Below, in pieces: positions 24,838 to 36,675 of a stretch of DNA of 64,000 nt. Each line of letters begins with the position of its first letter. The first letter of the stretch is position 1. This DNA is from Pelargonium tetragonum (lineage: Eukaryota; Streptophyta; Magnoliopsida; Geraniales; Geraniaceae): NCBI GenBank assembly GCA_036897445.1, contig JAYMTL010000013.1, positions 62,001 to 126,000 on the forward strand, given 5' to 3'. A program made the translations under genes and the position numbers. Below the pieces are notes generated by a model, which saw only the letters and a program-made list of their open reading frames with translations, had not been told where the DNA came from and did no database searches.

Positions 24838-24907
24838 CTAATTTTAGGGTCTTAGCGATAGTGCATTAGTTCTCGTAATGCAAGTGAAAAGGTTCGAATC
24901 ATGCCTC
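24838..24907 (+). tRNA. tRNA-Arg(UCU)-like locus
   Basis: A perfect six-pair stem GCATTA with TAATGC (24863-24868 and 24876-24881 by hand count; allow one base either way) encloses the seven-base loop GTTCTCG. With U at the second position this gives the triplet TCT, the anticodon for AGA/AGG arginine codons. The T-loop TTCGAAT (24893-24899) follows, with 5' T-stem strand AAAGG but a 3' strand CATGC that does not pair beyond the first position. The D region is short and the acceptor strands do not pair convincingly. C at the position 3' of the anticodon is unusual, since a purine is expected. Confidence 0.48.
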
Positions 24908-25129
24908 CTACGTTTAGCTAGTATTATGGCCCACTTGTATATTTAGGTAGCACGAAAGTTTTCAAAAATTATATATTTATAAATTCAAGTGTGTTATAAT
25001 GCAATTAAAGGGGCATAGGACAGGTTTATTTTGCATTTAGAAGACTAATATAGAATAATGCCTTCTCGAAAAGTCCTTCCTTAGTAATGTGAAGGAGAAA
25101 TTTGAATTTTCTACGAACCGGTTAAGTGT

Positions 25130-25190
25130 CCAGTAAGAGTTCGAACCTATGCATTCTAGTTCTCTTACAGCTTGATTTATACATTTATAC
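25130..25190 (-). tRNA. tRNA-like remnant closing the 24-25 kb cluster
   Basis: The minus strand carries ATAGG, TTCGAAC, TCTTA: the 5' T-stem strand and loop are canonical, and the 3' strand pairs at about three positions including one wobble. Upstream sequence (GCTGTAAGAGAACTAG) is tRNA-like in texture but gives no clean anticodon stem. It lies about 230 bases after the arginine-like locus, on the opposite strand. Confidence 0.3.
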
Positions 25191-25987
25191 AAAAGAAAAT
25201 AAAGGTTACTTAGTCAAAAACTAATTTAGTATATAGCGGAAAGATATTTAGGAGCCCCGTGGACAGTTTAACTTAAGAGGAACGGGAGTCTCCAAGTTAT
25301 TTCCACTAGGAGCTTTTTAACTTTTGAACTTGATAAATGAATTTCGTGTATAAATGACCCTAAGTGCTCCCCGATGTTTTAGATATTAAAAAACTCCCTA
25401 TCCCGAGATTTCCAGATATGAGTACTTTTTTTTAGGAAAATCCAGATTATATAGTTTGTGTTTGTATGTAAGCATATATCAGAGCGCACGAACCCTTTTT
25501 AAAAAGAAGGTAAAACTAGCGCCCAAAAGTCTATATGCTATAGAAAGGGAAAAAGTGAAACTTTAGATTAAGACTATGCTCTGTTATATACATTCTCTCA
25601 AAAGTATTGTCGACGAAGGAAAATTGCTGTGGAAAAGCACTCTAAGCCATTCTTTAATAAAAAAACTCTTTTTGCGTATTCCCACTAGTATACGAAACCC
25701 CGTTCTATAGGCTGGTTAAGCTACCTGCTTTAATGAAATCCTTCTTAAAATAAGTAAGACTTTTATAGAATTTTTATAAAGTAAACCCAAGAAAATCCCG
25801 GAGTCTTCATACCTAACGCAGGGTAACACTCATATAGACTCCCACTATATAAAATTAACAGGCTTTATAAAAGCGAAGACAGTATACCCGGCATTTGCAA
25901 AGTAAAAGGTGGTTTCTTTAGCCAATAGCTCGACCAAGCAGGATCGGAATTCCCTTGAATTCGAGAAAAAGCCTAGATTATTTCCTA

Positions 25988-26014
25988 AATACAAGGAATT
26001 CTAGAAGTTTTAGA
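25988..26014 (+). repeat. Left arm of a perfect 27-bp inverted repeat
   Basis: The 27 bases here, starting AATACAAGGAATTC, are the exact reverse complement of 26538-26564. The arms are 523 bases apart. Identity ends abruptly on the inner side; on the outer side a short CCTAA is shared again after a small gap. No transposase-like frame lies between the arms. Confidence 0.9.
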
Positions 26015-26537
26015 CCCCAAAAGCAAAAGAAAAGGACTCCGGAGTCTCCTTTACAAAAGGGGCTCCTTTTTGTTTTTTCCCAACTTATCTTATATATAAG
26101 TACCCACTTTTAATATTAAAAAGAAACTGAGATACAGCACTAAAGTTAGAATACCTGTAACGAGTTGAAGAACATTTATTAGGAGTTCCAAAAGGGTAGG
26201 CTTATAACAAAACAACTCTATATCAGTGTAAGTTAAAGGAAAGGGAGCCCGCTGTTTTAATTTAAAAGGAGTCGATAGAAAATAGGTTTAACTGGAATAC
26301 GTTGGTAGGGGGCCTCGAGTTAGAGCTTTGCCGGGTGGTACTTTTGAATCTCCCTTTGGATATTATTCTTAATTCTCAGGTTGAATTCCTCATAGGGGTT
26401 TCTCATTAAAGAGTTAAACTTTGCTTTTAGGTACAAGGATTTTTTTACAATTGCGCTGTTATAAGATAAACTAAGTTTTGCTATAAATAAGGCAAGTTCT
26501 TACTACTGGAGAAATTTGGTCCCTATTCTAGTCTTAA

Positions 26538-26564
26538 TCTAAAACTTCTAGAATTCCTTGTATT
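26538..26564 (-). repeat. Right arm of the perfect 27-bp inverted repeat
   Basis: Exact reverse complement of 25988-26014. The interval between the arms contains only short stop-rich frames and one GC palindrome, so a non-autonomous mobile element, a recombination site or a conserved structural site are all possible. Confidence 0.9.
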
Positions 26565-29500
26565 GCTTAGGGGACCCCAGATACAAGGGAGTCCTTAGAA
26601 GCGGAGTCAGGAAAAAGTCTTACTTGACTGAGCTGTTATTAAGTTGGCATTTACAAAACCTTTTTTAATAAGCAGGAGCTCCCATACTGAGTAAAAAAGG
26701 AATTACAAACAAACTTTGTACCACTGAAAAAAGAAAAAAATAATACTTAAAAGCCTCCACATTATAACGGAAATTCCTGCTACCTAAAACCCAATTCACT
26801 CGTTCATTTTTAAGGGTATACGTAAAACCCTTTAAAGTATATAATTAGTTAAGACTATTACTCCTAGAAAGAGGCGCGCACCTAATAAGGTAAAACTTTG
26901 TTGACAAAACCCTAACATATTCAAGAGTAAAAAAGGCCTTTGCTACAGTAGTTGACCATACAAAAAAGCAATTCCAGATTGAAGATTAGTAAAGGGTTAT
27001 ACTCAGACCTAATATAAGTCATATTCCACCCACCAAAACTTTTCGGCCAACGCATGGAAATATCCTAGACCAGAAAGAATTCTCCGGTTTTTTGTTTACA
27101 GAACTTTTATATCTAAGTAATTTACTATCGACAGGAAAGATACCCTCGAGAATAAGGAAGTCCCGGAGAACTCCTGACTATAACTAAAAATAAGGATCCC
27201 GTAGAGAAAGAAGGCAGTATAAGTTGACAAAAAAGCTCCGGGAGATTTCTCCTAGTTTTTATTAAGTCATATTAATTCTACAGAAAGCTTTACTTATTCC
27301 AAAATTAGGAACACAATCAGAGTAAAAAAGGGAGCCCTAATTTCACCAGGAATTCTATAAAAAAAGGAAGTATCACATAAGAATCAAGAAATTCAAAAGG
27401 TAAGGGTTACAAGAATCTAAAGTGCTTTTGAGAGAATTTAATTACTTGTTATTTCTTAAGAATAGGGTTTCCTTTGCGCGGGAATACCCAGCTCTTTCTC
27501 TGTTTTTTTATATAGAGAACGCGTTCCAGTAGGGGAGCACCTATTCTTGTTGGGATATACCTTAGGAGTTTAGCGTCTCATCTTCCAAAGGTCCAGTACA
27601 ATATAGATGATCCATTAACAAATTCTTTTCCTGGTACTGGTTTCTCAGCGTACAGTTCTAATAAAGGGGACAAAGAACAGGCTTAAGAAATTAAAAAAAA
27701 AGTGCCTTTACGATTCTATTCCTCTGGTATTCGCGATATTTTGAGTTTTAACTTACCGGGTTGGCTAATGTATTTAGTTCTACAATTCACTTCTCGATAC
27801 ATTGACAAGGGTCCCTCTTTATCTTTATTACACGAGGTACCGGGGACTCCTGAAAAGTATATCGTTATCATAAATTTTTATTTGTCCTCGTAGAAGAGTT
27901 TAGGTTGAGCGGCGTCTGCAAGGCATTTTTTAAGAATTTCTTTATACATTTAACTTTGCAATCTGAAATGAGAGTAGGCTTTTCTATTTCTAAGAACCAG
28001 CTACGCTGAGGACCCCTTTCAGCAAACTTCCGAGGAATTAATTAACTAAAGGCTTTCCTACTTACCTACTTAAGGGAGATTTTCAGGCCCCTCGAAATGA
28101 AGCACACAGTTTCGTATTTAACTCTGGGTTAACGGAAGTTAGAAGGAAGTTTGTGTTTTGTAGAACTACTTAAAAAGAAACTAGGTGTTACATGAGTTAA
28201 GAAAAGCTTAAATATCAAAAATACAGATATCGGGTTTTGCACAACCAGAATGCTCTAAAAAAGGGAAGTTTGCTAGTCTAGTAACTCTAGAATAGAAGTT
28301 TTTAACACTTCCCGATTTCTAGTCTATCTAAGGGTGTCCTATAAAGTTGAGCCCTTTTTGTCCCCCGGGCAAGCCTTATCTGAACTGATAGCTTTACTAC
28401 TTTATTTAGTTCTAACAAAATATCGAACTACTCGTTTTTCAATACCTATGAATTGGGATTCCCTTTAATATTTTATTACTAAACTAAAAGTTGGATAAAG
28501 TTGAGATTTATGTCCTTACTAGTCTGGAAGTAGTTATTCTTTATTTAAGCAGTCAAGTCTAATGTGGAAGAAATCTTGTAGAATAGCTTGAAGTTTAAAG
28601 TTTAGGAGTCGTCGAATATCTTACAATTGCGGGGGTACTCGTAAAGGAAAAACTCTAGCACTAGTAGGAGAAACATTACATACAAAAAACTTTTAAGTCT
28701 TAGCTCTCTGCTTTAAAAAGGATACCTGAAAAATGCTTTTGAATCTTTCTTGATGATTCAGGTCATTCTAATAAAGATACTAAACTCACGGAAAGGGGAG
28801 CTCTTTTAGGAGGGAGACCGAAGACTCTTTAGTAGTGTTTATTTAGCTAAACTTTATATACAGGGCAGGAGAAAGTTTATCAAGTTAATCTCCTAATCTG
28901 GAGAAGTCCCTGTTGAAGTAGAGTAGACTCATAAATCTCCATTTTATAGATTACTTAATTTGACTTTCTATTACTATTAGAAGCTAAAATGCCTTAATGT
29001 ACAGTTTAACCCTTTAAAAATATCCAACAAATATCTATCCAGGAGCAGGACTCCCCTATTTGAAATGCCTAAAGGTGCCTTGGAACAATGTCTTGTAGCG
29101 AGAGTTAGCAAAAATACAGGGAGGGGTATTCCTTTTTCAAACTTGAAGCTTCTCTTTTACAGCTCTCATTAGAGAGATACGGATATAATAGAAAGGGTCC
29201 CTTTAGCTTAGCGCAATCGCGTAGTTAAGATATTCTAGATTTGGGAATTTTATTCCGCTGGATTTAAGGTTTATAACTAGAATTTGTCAAATTACATAGG
29301 ATCAATTTCAGGTATTATCGTGCCTCTCGAGCAAAACTATGCCGCGTGCCTTTTTTATACAACTTGGTTTATATAACTCGGAAAGTCAAAAAGCTAGACT
29401 AAGTAGATTTTTTAATATTGTGGAACTGAAGGGCAAGGATGCTTCTATTTTGGAATTTACCCAGAAACAGCTTTCTTTATAGTCTGACGCTACTACACTA

Positions 29501-31739
29501 TCTCTCAGAAAGACTCTGCAGTAAAGAAATTTGTCGAAACCTTTCTTTATGACTTTAGGAAATAAAACACATGTATATAAGTTTAGTAGTGCGAGAGTCA
29601 AAACCCCTGTTAGATAGTTAACAGATAGAACCCTCTATGTAATAAGTTAGCTAGTGCAAGAGAACCCCTTATTCCAAATCGCGCATACTAATGGCCCAGG
29701 TCTCTTATATTTTACATTACAAAACGAAACAAATTTGTCTTGTTGCTAGTAAAGTAATAGTAGTTTAATATAACCTTTTCCAAGTACAAGTAGGAGACCC
29801 TATGCAATTCTATGCATGCCGTATAGGAGACCTTATATGGAATTAAATCTAAAAACCCGTTATACGCCTATTTTTGAAACTCCCTTATATTTACCCAGTC
29901 TTTACTTTAAAAGTAGCTCTTGCTTTGTAAAAAAGGATTCCTATGAATCTTTCAGGGGCCCCCCTTTTCTAGTTTTGTATCCCTTTTAAAAGGCGAGTGT
30001 GATAAAGATATAGTGTTTATAGACTATACTCTTGGTGCTTACAATATCTTGATGTCTGTTAAAGGAATTGAAATAAGCCGATGAATACCCTTTTTAGTTT
30101 TAGCTAGAGAGGCATAGAAAATTTTTAGTAAACTCCCGTGGATTCCATCTTTTTAGCTTTGGTAGGACTTGCTTTACTATGTTCCTACTAAATTTAAATA
30201 TCTTCCTTAAGGTAATTTGCACCTCAGCTGAATTTCTTTTTGTTATTCCTAAGAATTACCTGGCTCGTGGTCTTATCTTAAAGAATTCTACGAAGCCTTC
30301 CCTTTCGAGTAAAGGGAGATCCAACTCAGGTCATAAAGAATCAAGTTCACGTTCAAATTAGACTTGTACAGTAATTTTTCAGAATATCTTAAAAGTTAAG
30401 GAGGCTTTAGTTTGTCCAACAAGCTCCTGGTAATACACTTGATTTTAACAAGTTCTTTGTCGTAAGGCGCCCCTAAAGTGGAGTGACTGCGTATTCTAAA
30501 AAAATCTATCTGATCCAAAAGGGCCCGTTAAAAAACAAATAGGAACAAAATGGAATTTAATTAGAGGCAACCCGGGGTACAGAACATAGATAATAGTTGC
30601 AAGGACTTTTAAAAATTTGCATTATGGACATATGGCCTAGCATAGCTATAGGGTTTGTTACAGATAGGGGTTTTCGACAGAGTACCCGAATAAATAAACA
30701 AGAGCTGGCAAAGTAAGTTACAATCGTAAAGGAGTCTACACTACACAGTCCTTAATTTTTTTAATCTCCCTGTGGATAAGAGTAATGAAAATCTCTTTTT
30801 AATTAGTGGTAACAGGATTTTTAAGGGCCCTTCTGTAACTTAAACTTAAAATTGTGGTATAAATAAAAAGAAATAAGAGGCTCTAGGACGTTTTAGATTA
30901 ACCTTATGCAGAGATATGGATCAACCGCCTTTATCGGGTATAAGGTATTCACTAAAAGTTTTACAAAAGTCTTGGTAAAGACTAAGTTCATTTTAGCTTC
31001 TTCCAATTTCACACTTCTTTTTTAAACCCTATAGAGCTCCTTGATGGAAATGTAATTAAAAAACATATAGAGAACCCCGCATTCAAAAAGAGATTGTATT
31101 TTCTTGTTGTTTGAAAGCAAGTGAAAAAGGCACCCCTAGAATTTCTTTTGAATTATTAGACAAGAATATTCTATCCGCAACAAGGGATACTTACCAGACA
31201 TTTTAATTAAAAATTTTAATGCATTTTCGTGAAGTGTATTAGAACAAGGGGATCCTATATAAAACTTTGAGCATTACGTTACCTTTATACCTTACACCTC
31301 CGGGACAACTCTTCTTCATAGGGGTAAGAATTCGGAACAGTTTCCCTTTTTTCGGGGGCCCTGCTATAAACTAACTATAGGATTTCCAATTCTAGACTAG
31401 ATGGGTATAAGGCTTGATAGATTTACTGAATCCCGTTTCTGAATTCTCAAAAGAATCTCTTTTTGTTCCTGAACTTAACGAAGTAATATTTTTAGGAATA
31501 CCTGGTTTTTTGTAGTAAATGAATTTTGATACCAAGAAGAAATTTTTATCATTATATACTCTTTTGGCAATGCACCCTTTTTACTTATTATTATTATATT
31601 ATAGCATATTTCTCAAATTTTTTAGAAACATCAAGAAAGCCCCTTTTGTTTTGTAAGCCGTTCTTTTTACTGCCTTACGAACTAGGAAACACAGGGTACC
31701 CGGTTTTGAACTAGCTTAAGATTTTTTAGGGATTTCCTT

Positions 31740-32300
31740 AGTTAATAGATTTCAATAGACAGAAGTATAGGAGGTGAAAGGCAAGATTTATCTTGTTCTC
31801 TCTGTTCTTTATCGTTAAAAGAGGACCTTGGTAGGTTGGAAAGAGTCCTTATTGACCGGCTGTAGCTTTGCGAAGAAGGTTTATGTTATAGGTAGCCTAA
31901 TGGAGAACAGAGAGACTTTATAACACCCAATTGACTTACTTTGCTTTATGAGCTTTCTTCTTTCAAAATGACGTGTTTATTGACTTTGATTTACTTCTTT
32001 GTTATGAGCTATCTGTATCATAGCTATACTTTTTCTTATAGGCTAGAGCTAGTATATATATACCTGTCTTATTATGGATGTTTTAGGTTTTAGGTAAGTA
32101 AAAAAGTAGTATAGTATTTGTCTCTTAAGGGTATTTATTAGTTATTATGGAATAAGGTAATATAGTTAGTGTAATTATAGGATACTGCAATCTTGTTTTA
32201 ATTGTTAAGGTGTACTCCTCTTGTACTTTGGGGTTTTCGTTAGCGAGTATACGCACTTAAAGAGATAGGGGATAGTGTCTCTGTTGTTCTGTAGTGTTAA
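31740..32300 (+). repeat. Dispersed T-rich repeat family, copy 2
   Basis: The best-preserved copy of the family. The core GGCTGTAGCTTTGCGAAG (31858-31875) matches copies 3 and 4; AGTCCTT just upstream (31844-31850) matches copy 3; the block at 31971 matches copy 1. One frame through the core runs from 31819 to a TAA at 31921. The same frame continues as a hydrophobic segment of about 40 codons (31924-32043) that contains four TGA codons at 31969, 31981, 31987 and 32005. If TGA means tryptophan, the segment reads as a plausible membrane helix region ending ...ILFLIG, then meets TAG. A second overlapping frame, from an ATG near 31968, is also open, so the coding frame is undecided. Confidence 0.5.
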
Positions 32301-32304
32301 TCTC

Positions 32305-35300
32305 GGGTTTGGTATTTTCTACTAAACAAGGAATCGAAGATATTTAAAAAGGTTTCTAGTCAGAGCTTAAATAGGGGTATTAAAATGAAATAATAAAAAA
32401 GGGAGTCCTTCTTTGAGCTTTGAAAGTTTACACTTATGGGATAATAAAATAGGAGTTTTTAACTAAAATTTCTTTTCTAATGAAAGGGGAACCCTAAACT
32501 TACGTAACAGTTTTTACAAGTTCCGTAAACTAAAAAACCTCGGATAAAAAGTTAAACCGGAAGGCGCATCCCACAAGGAGTTCACCAGCTTCTTATCCCC
32601 TTAAGAAGGAATTCTCGATTAAGACAAAAAAGTATATAGCTAAACACGATTAAGTCAAAAAGCTTCGGCTATCCTCCTTGGGAATCCCTAAGTTTTCAGT
32701 AAGTGTTTAAGGGAAGTTCCCTTTAAGCAAGAATTCAGTGTCCTCGCCGAGGGGATTCGGGGGTTAGTTAATTAGGAAAAAGTACGCAACCCGTTTAGAT
32801 TTTGGATGCAGTGAATGAATTCATGAATATATGACACCTAAATTCTTGTTTTACCTGCTATAGGAATATAAAAAGGAATAAAATAAATTGCCCTCTTTAG
32901 TATATGTCTGAGCCTTTACTTTTTTGGAAGAAAGTGGATTCCTTTCTTTTAATTAAACGCCGAGTACTTTTAAAAATGTAAAAAACCTATCTCTTCTCTC
33001 CTTAAAATTCACTTCTATAAGGTGTCAAGTGCAACTCCCGGTTTTTGATACTTTTGTGTAACAAAATACTCTTAATGTTCCTATTTAATTAACAAACTAT
33101 GTTTAGTTTTATTTAAGGGGCATCTCTACGGTGGACTTTAATTATTGTTAACGCAAAAACAAAACTTGCAGTCTTATAATCTATTACCTATTTGGATCTC
33201 ACTAAGTACTGTCCTCGATATCGAAAAGCTCTATAAATTGGTTTCAAGGAGTCTAAAGCTTCAGTTATGCTACTCTAATACAGGCTTCCCAACTTCACAT
33301 TTAGAGAGGCAACCCTACATCAAGTCCAATCCTAAAATTTTAAGTAATGACGTTCCAGGGAGTTCTATTACCTCGAATTAAGATTCTTTTTGGATTGCAA
33401 GAATACAAGGAATAGCTAAGAGGGGCTGCTATAATATAATGCCAAGGGACTCAAAAGGTTTACTTACTAAAAATAAAGGAAGATGCTCAAAAAAGGAACT
33501 AAAGTCCAAGTACAACCCTTTGAAATTTATGTGGCAGCAAAGTCTAGAAAACCTTTACCCTTTTTATAAATCTAAGTGCTATCCTTACTTCTTAAGCAAC
33601 ACCTTTTGATATACTACTTTTGGGACTCGCAGGAATACTCTCTAAAATAGACACAGCTTACCATTTATTACTAGTACTATATGGGGGCTCCGACCAAATC
33701 CTAGTAGGGGACATTAAATTCCGGTTGTAAACTTACAAAGTATCCAATTAATCGCAGACTAAAAGCTAGAACCAAAAAGGAAAAGCAGGGGCCTCGTTAC
33801 ACAGTAAAAAAGAAAGACTTTGAATTTTAAAAAACATTGACTCTTGAAATTTTATTATAACTGCTAAAGATTTTAGCTTATAAACAGTATCCTCCCTTTC
33901 TTTCAGAGAGTATAAGTAATCTTTATTTTCCTCTCTTCCTTAAAGTTTCTATCGTTATAGTGGTGGCGTCTTCCTTATAGATAAAAAAGTCAAGCTCTAT
34001 CTTACTTATTCATAAAAGGAGTCCTGCAGTTATCCGTTTTATAGAATATAAAAGGCCCCTCTGGGCATATTCCTGTGAGAGGTACTCTAAAAAAAGCGCT
34101 CAGATAGAATAGAGAAGTTTCCCTTTAAATAAACAAGGTGTAATTTAGAACCCGTATTTGTGTTTTTTGTAAACGCTTTTTCTGAAGAAAGCAATTTTCT
34201 AATTTACTAAAGGTATGTTGTCTCAAAATACCGCTAATATAAGGTCAAGCGAATAGAAATAAGTAAATCCTCTGGTTCTTATACTGAGTCAACAAGGCAT
34301 GCCCTATACTAAGTTATACCCGTTTATCTTTTAGATTTACTCTAGCTTAATATTGGATTTCTTATGCTTTCTAGGGTTTCAGGAAATAGACTATAAAAAA
34401 GGCAAAAACAGTAACTGTAAAGCCAAACGGATACTCATGAATGATAGCTTGAGCGAGAGTGAGTCATCTTGGTGAAATTCGTATTTTGGAGTCTCTTTCT
34501 CCTTATAGAAGTTACCAAGTCCTATAGTAGAGGAGAGTAAGGAAATTTCTATACTGTTAAGGTATAGGTTAATACACTGGAATGAAAGAAAAGTATGTAG
34601 GTTAAAACATTAAGATTAAGCCAAGGAAGTCCTAAGAATCATAAGCAGTTAGTGTCCCTATAGTGTATGATTGTACTATCCAAAACCCACTAGTAACAAG
34701 AATTTCCTAGACTAAAAAGGAGGAATAGAAGAGTGTGAAGTATCTCGTAAATGCCCTTAAGTACCCGCTTTAAGTACAACTAAATCTATTAGAATTTAAA
34801 TATAAATAGAAGCTCAACCTGGGATTACATTTATATACAATAAAGGGTTTCAAATTATATAGAAAGTATACTTCAGGGCATATCTTTTATCTTTCTTTAT
34901 AATTATCAACCAGCTTGTACTGTAAACCTCGGTATAATTCTACATCTAGACTGGCTTTTTAAGAACACTTATACTACCCCCGAGTAGGATAAAAAACTAT
35001 GTTAGTCCATCAAACTCCCAACCCCCATTCGGTTTAATCGAGGTCAGAAAATTTTATTCACCTTAAAAATGAAAGAACTCTCGATATGGGCAAAACACTG
35101 ATTTATAATTAGCCTTTCTCGTTCGTTGAGTAATAATTAAAAACTCAGAGAAAGTCCTATGCCTCTACTTTGGGCTTGCTTTGATTGTTTGTACCTAAAA
35201 GCGGGAAGTCGAGGATTTTCAAGAACGGGTACTATAAGTTTGCTCCTTGGATTTCAATTTCTTATATATCCATATTTCGGAGCTTATCGGTAGAATATAC

Positions 35301-36590
35301 TTTGAAAGTTAGGTATAAGGGCTCTCTCCTGTAGTATCAGAAAGATTGATATTTACTTGTTTATTATACTTAGATTGGCTGCTTTTCTCTATAACTTAAG
35401 AGATCCCTCCACAAATTTGATCTGCACTTACAATCTACTTACTCAGGGGACGTGAAATTCAAGTAATTTGGTTCGAAAAAACCTTGCCGGAGTACTTCCT
35501 GTGTAAAAACTGGCTTAGCTTTGGGACCGGAAAAGGGGTTATACACACTCGCAGCTTCCTAGAGCTTAAACCCAAATCAAAGTGCTCGGTAAAGAGAAGG
35601 TGGATTCTCTATAAGTTTTTGGGGCTTTTTGGAAGTTAAATAATCATTCAGCAAGTTGAAAGGCTCAAGGCTCCCGGTTGATCTATAGTAGTACTCGAGG
35701 AGTTTTATATACTATAATTCGAAGCGCCCCTATTTGAATAAATCTAGAAATCTCCTTGCTGAAAGCTTAGTTATAGACAATAAGTATAAAAAACCCCTTC
35801 TTGTAACAAGCCTATAGGGTTTGGGACTAGCCTTGTCAAATAATTAGAAACTGAGCTATAACACTACCTTAGAACACTGAAGTGATATCCCTTTGCCTAG
35901 GAGTGGGCCACAAGAGACTTACCTTTTTATTAGCTACTGTTAATTAGAAAACAAAAGCTATACTTGGGCTTTTTGTACTAAGTCAAAACCAGGATATAAA
36001 TAAGGAAACAGAAATTATAGGAGTTTAAAAGCGGGGGCGCCCGCCGGGGTAAAGCATATATACATAAGGATAGGTTGATACTTCAAGCTTCCCGCGTTTG
36101 TCGGGAGCAATTAGAATTAAAAAATACGCGAAAGTAAATAGGGGTGTAGATTACCGAGAAACAGGTACAGAACTAGAATGTAAATTTTTTGTGTTATCTT
36201 CCAGTATTAAAAAGGGCCCCGTGTAGTAAATAAGGAGTACTTCTTCGTCTTGTGCTTTAATTTAGACATTCAATTTTAACTCTTCCCCTTTTTCCATTCA
36301 TGGGTATTCGTTTCTGGAGTAGGGATCCCATGCCTTAAGGATTTCCTGTTTTGTATTTTGTATAAAGAAATTAATTACATTACCTTACTTTTAAACTTTT
36401 GGAGTTTCGACCCTTATATTCTAGGACTTTAATAAAAAAAAACTTAGTAAAAATACGCAATTCTGCGATAAGTAAGAAGTTCATTCTAAAAATGTATATA
36501 ATACAATTTTATAAGAACGGAGATTCGCTTACTCATGCAGCTAGTTCTGGACTCTATTGAGGGAATTTCGTGTCTGGGAGATTTTCCTAT
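32305..36590. other. Spacer without recognisable genes
   Basis: No tRNA-like locus, family copy or recognisable protein frame. A 78-residue plus frame at 33145-33381 has no known motif. A GC-rich island at 36031 closes the stretch. Confidence 0.55.
36031..36044. repeat. GC-rich palindromic island
   Basis: GCGGGGGCGCCCGC is an imperfect palindrome (GCGGGCGCCCGC with GG inserted) inside a 20-base run of almost pure G and C (to about 36050). It is the most GC-rich spot that I noticed in the window. Confidence 0.65.
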
Positions 36591-36593
36591 TAA

Positions 36594-36675
36594 TGATTGT
36601 GATCGCTTTTATACTGTTTTAGTAGAGCGATGACTTATCGACTGTCACACCGAGGGTTCAAAACGGCTCAGTGCA
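36594..36675 (+). tRNA. tRNA-like locus with D and T arms
   Basis: TCGCT (36603-36607) pairs perfectly with AGCGA (36626-36630), a five-pair stem around a loop ending TAGTAG, in the D-arm position and with a typical AGTAGAGC 3' half. TGAC and GTCA (36631-36647) then form a four-pair stem with a nine-base loop TTATCGACT, in the anticodon position. GAGGG and TTCAAAA (36652-36663) give the T-stem strand and loop, but CGGCT after it does not pair. No acceptor stem is visible. The anticodon is ambiguous because the loop is two bases too long. Confidence 0.42.

Larger units (their letters stand above)
25200..31735. other. Spacer with a long inverted repeat
   Basis: No recognisable gene. The main structure is a perfect 27-bp inverted repeat (25988 and 26538), with a GACTCCGGAGTC palindrome at 26035-26046 just after its left arm. 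A 60-residue plus frame (30179-30361) ends in a serine- and lysine-rich tail that faintly recalls the ribosomal protein L2 N-terminus, and TAAAGGAATTGA near 30061 recalls a small-subunit rRNA motif. I give neither credence without more context. Confidence 0.5.

Noticed and set aside
30058-30070. AAAGGAATTGA, like the SSU rRNA 910 region
   Set aside because: Neither the upstream nor the downstream conserved bases follow, and no other SSU motif is nearby.
30179-30361. Possible L2 N-terminal fragment (KGRSNSGHKE tail)
   Set aside because: Low-complexity serine and lysine tail; the match is impressionistic and unsupported by the rest of the frame.
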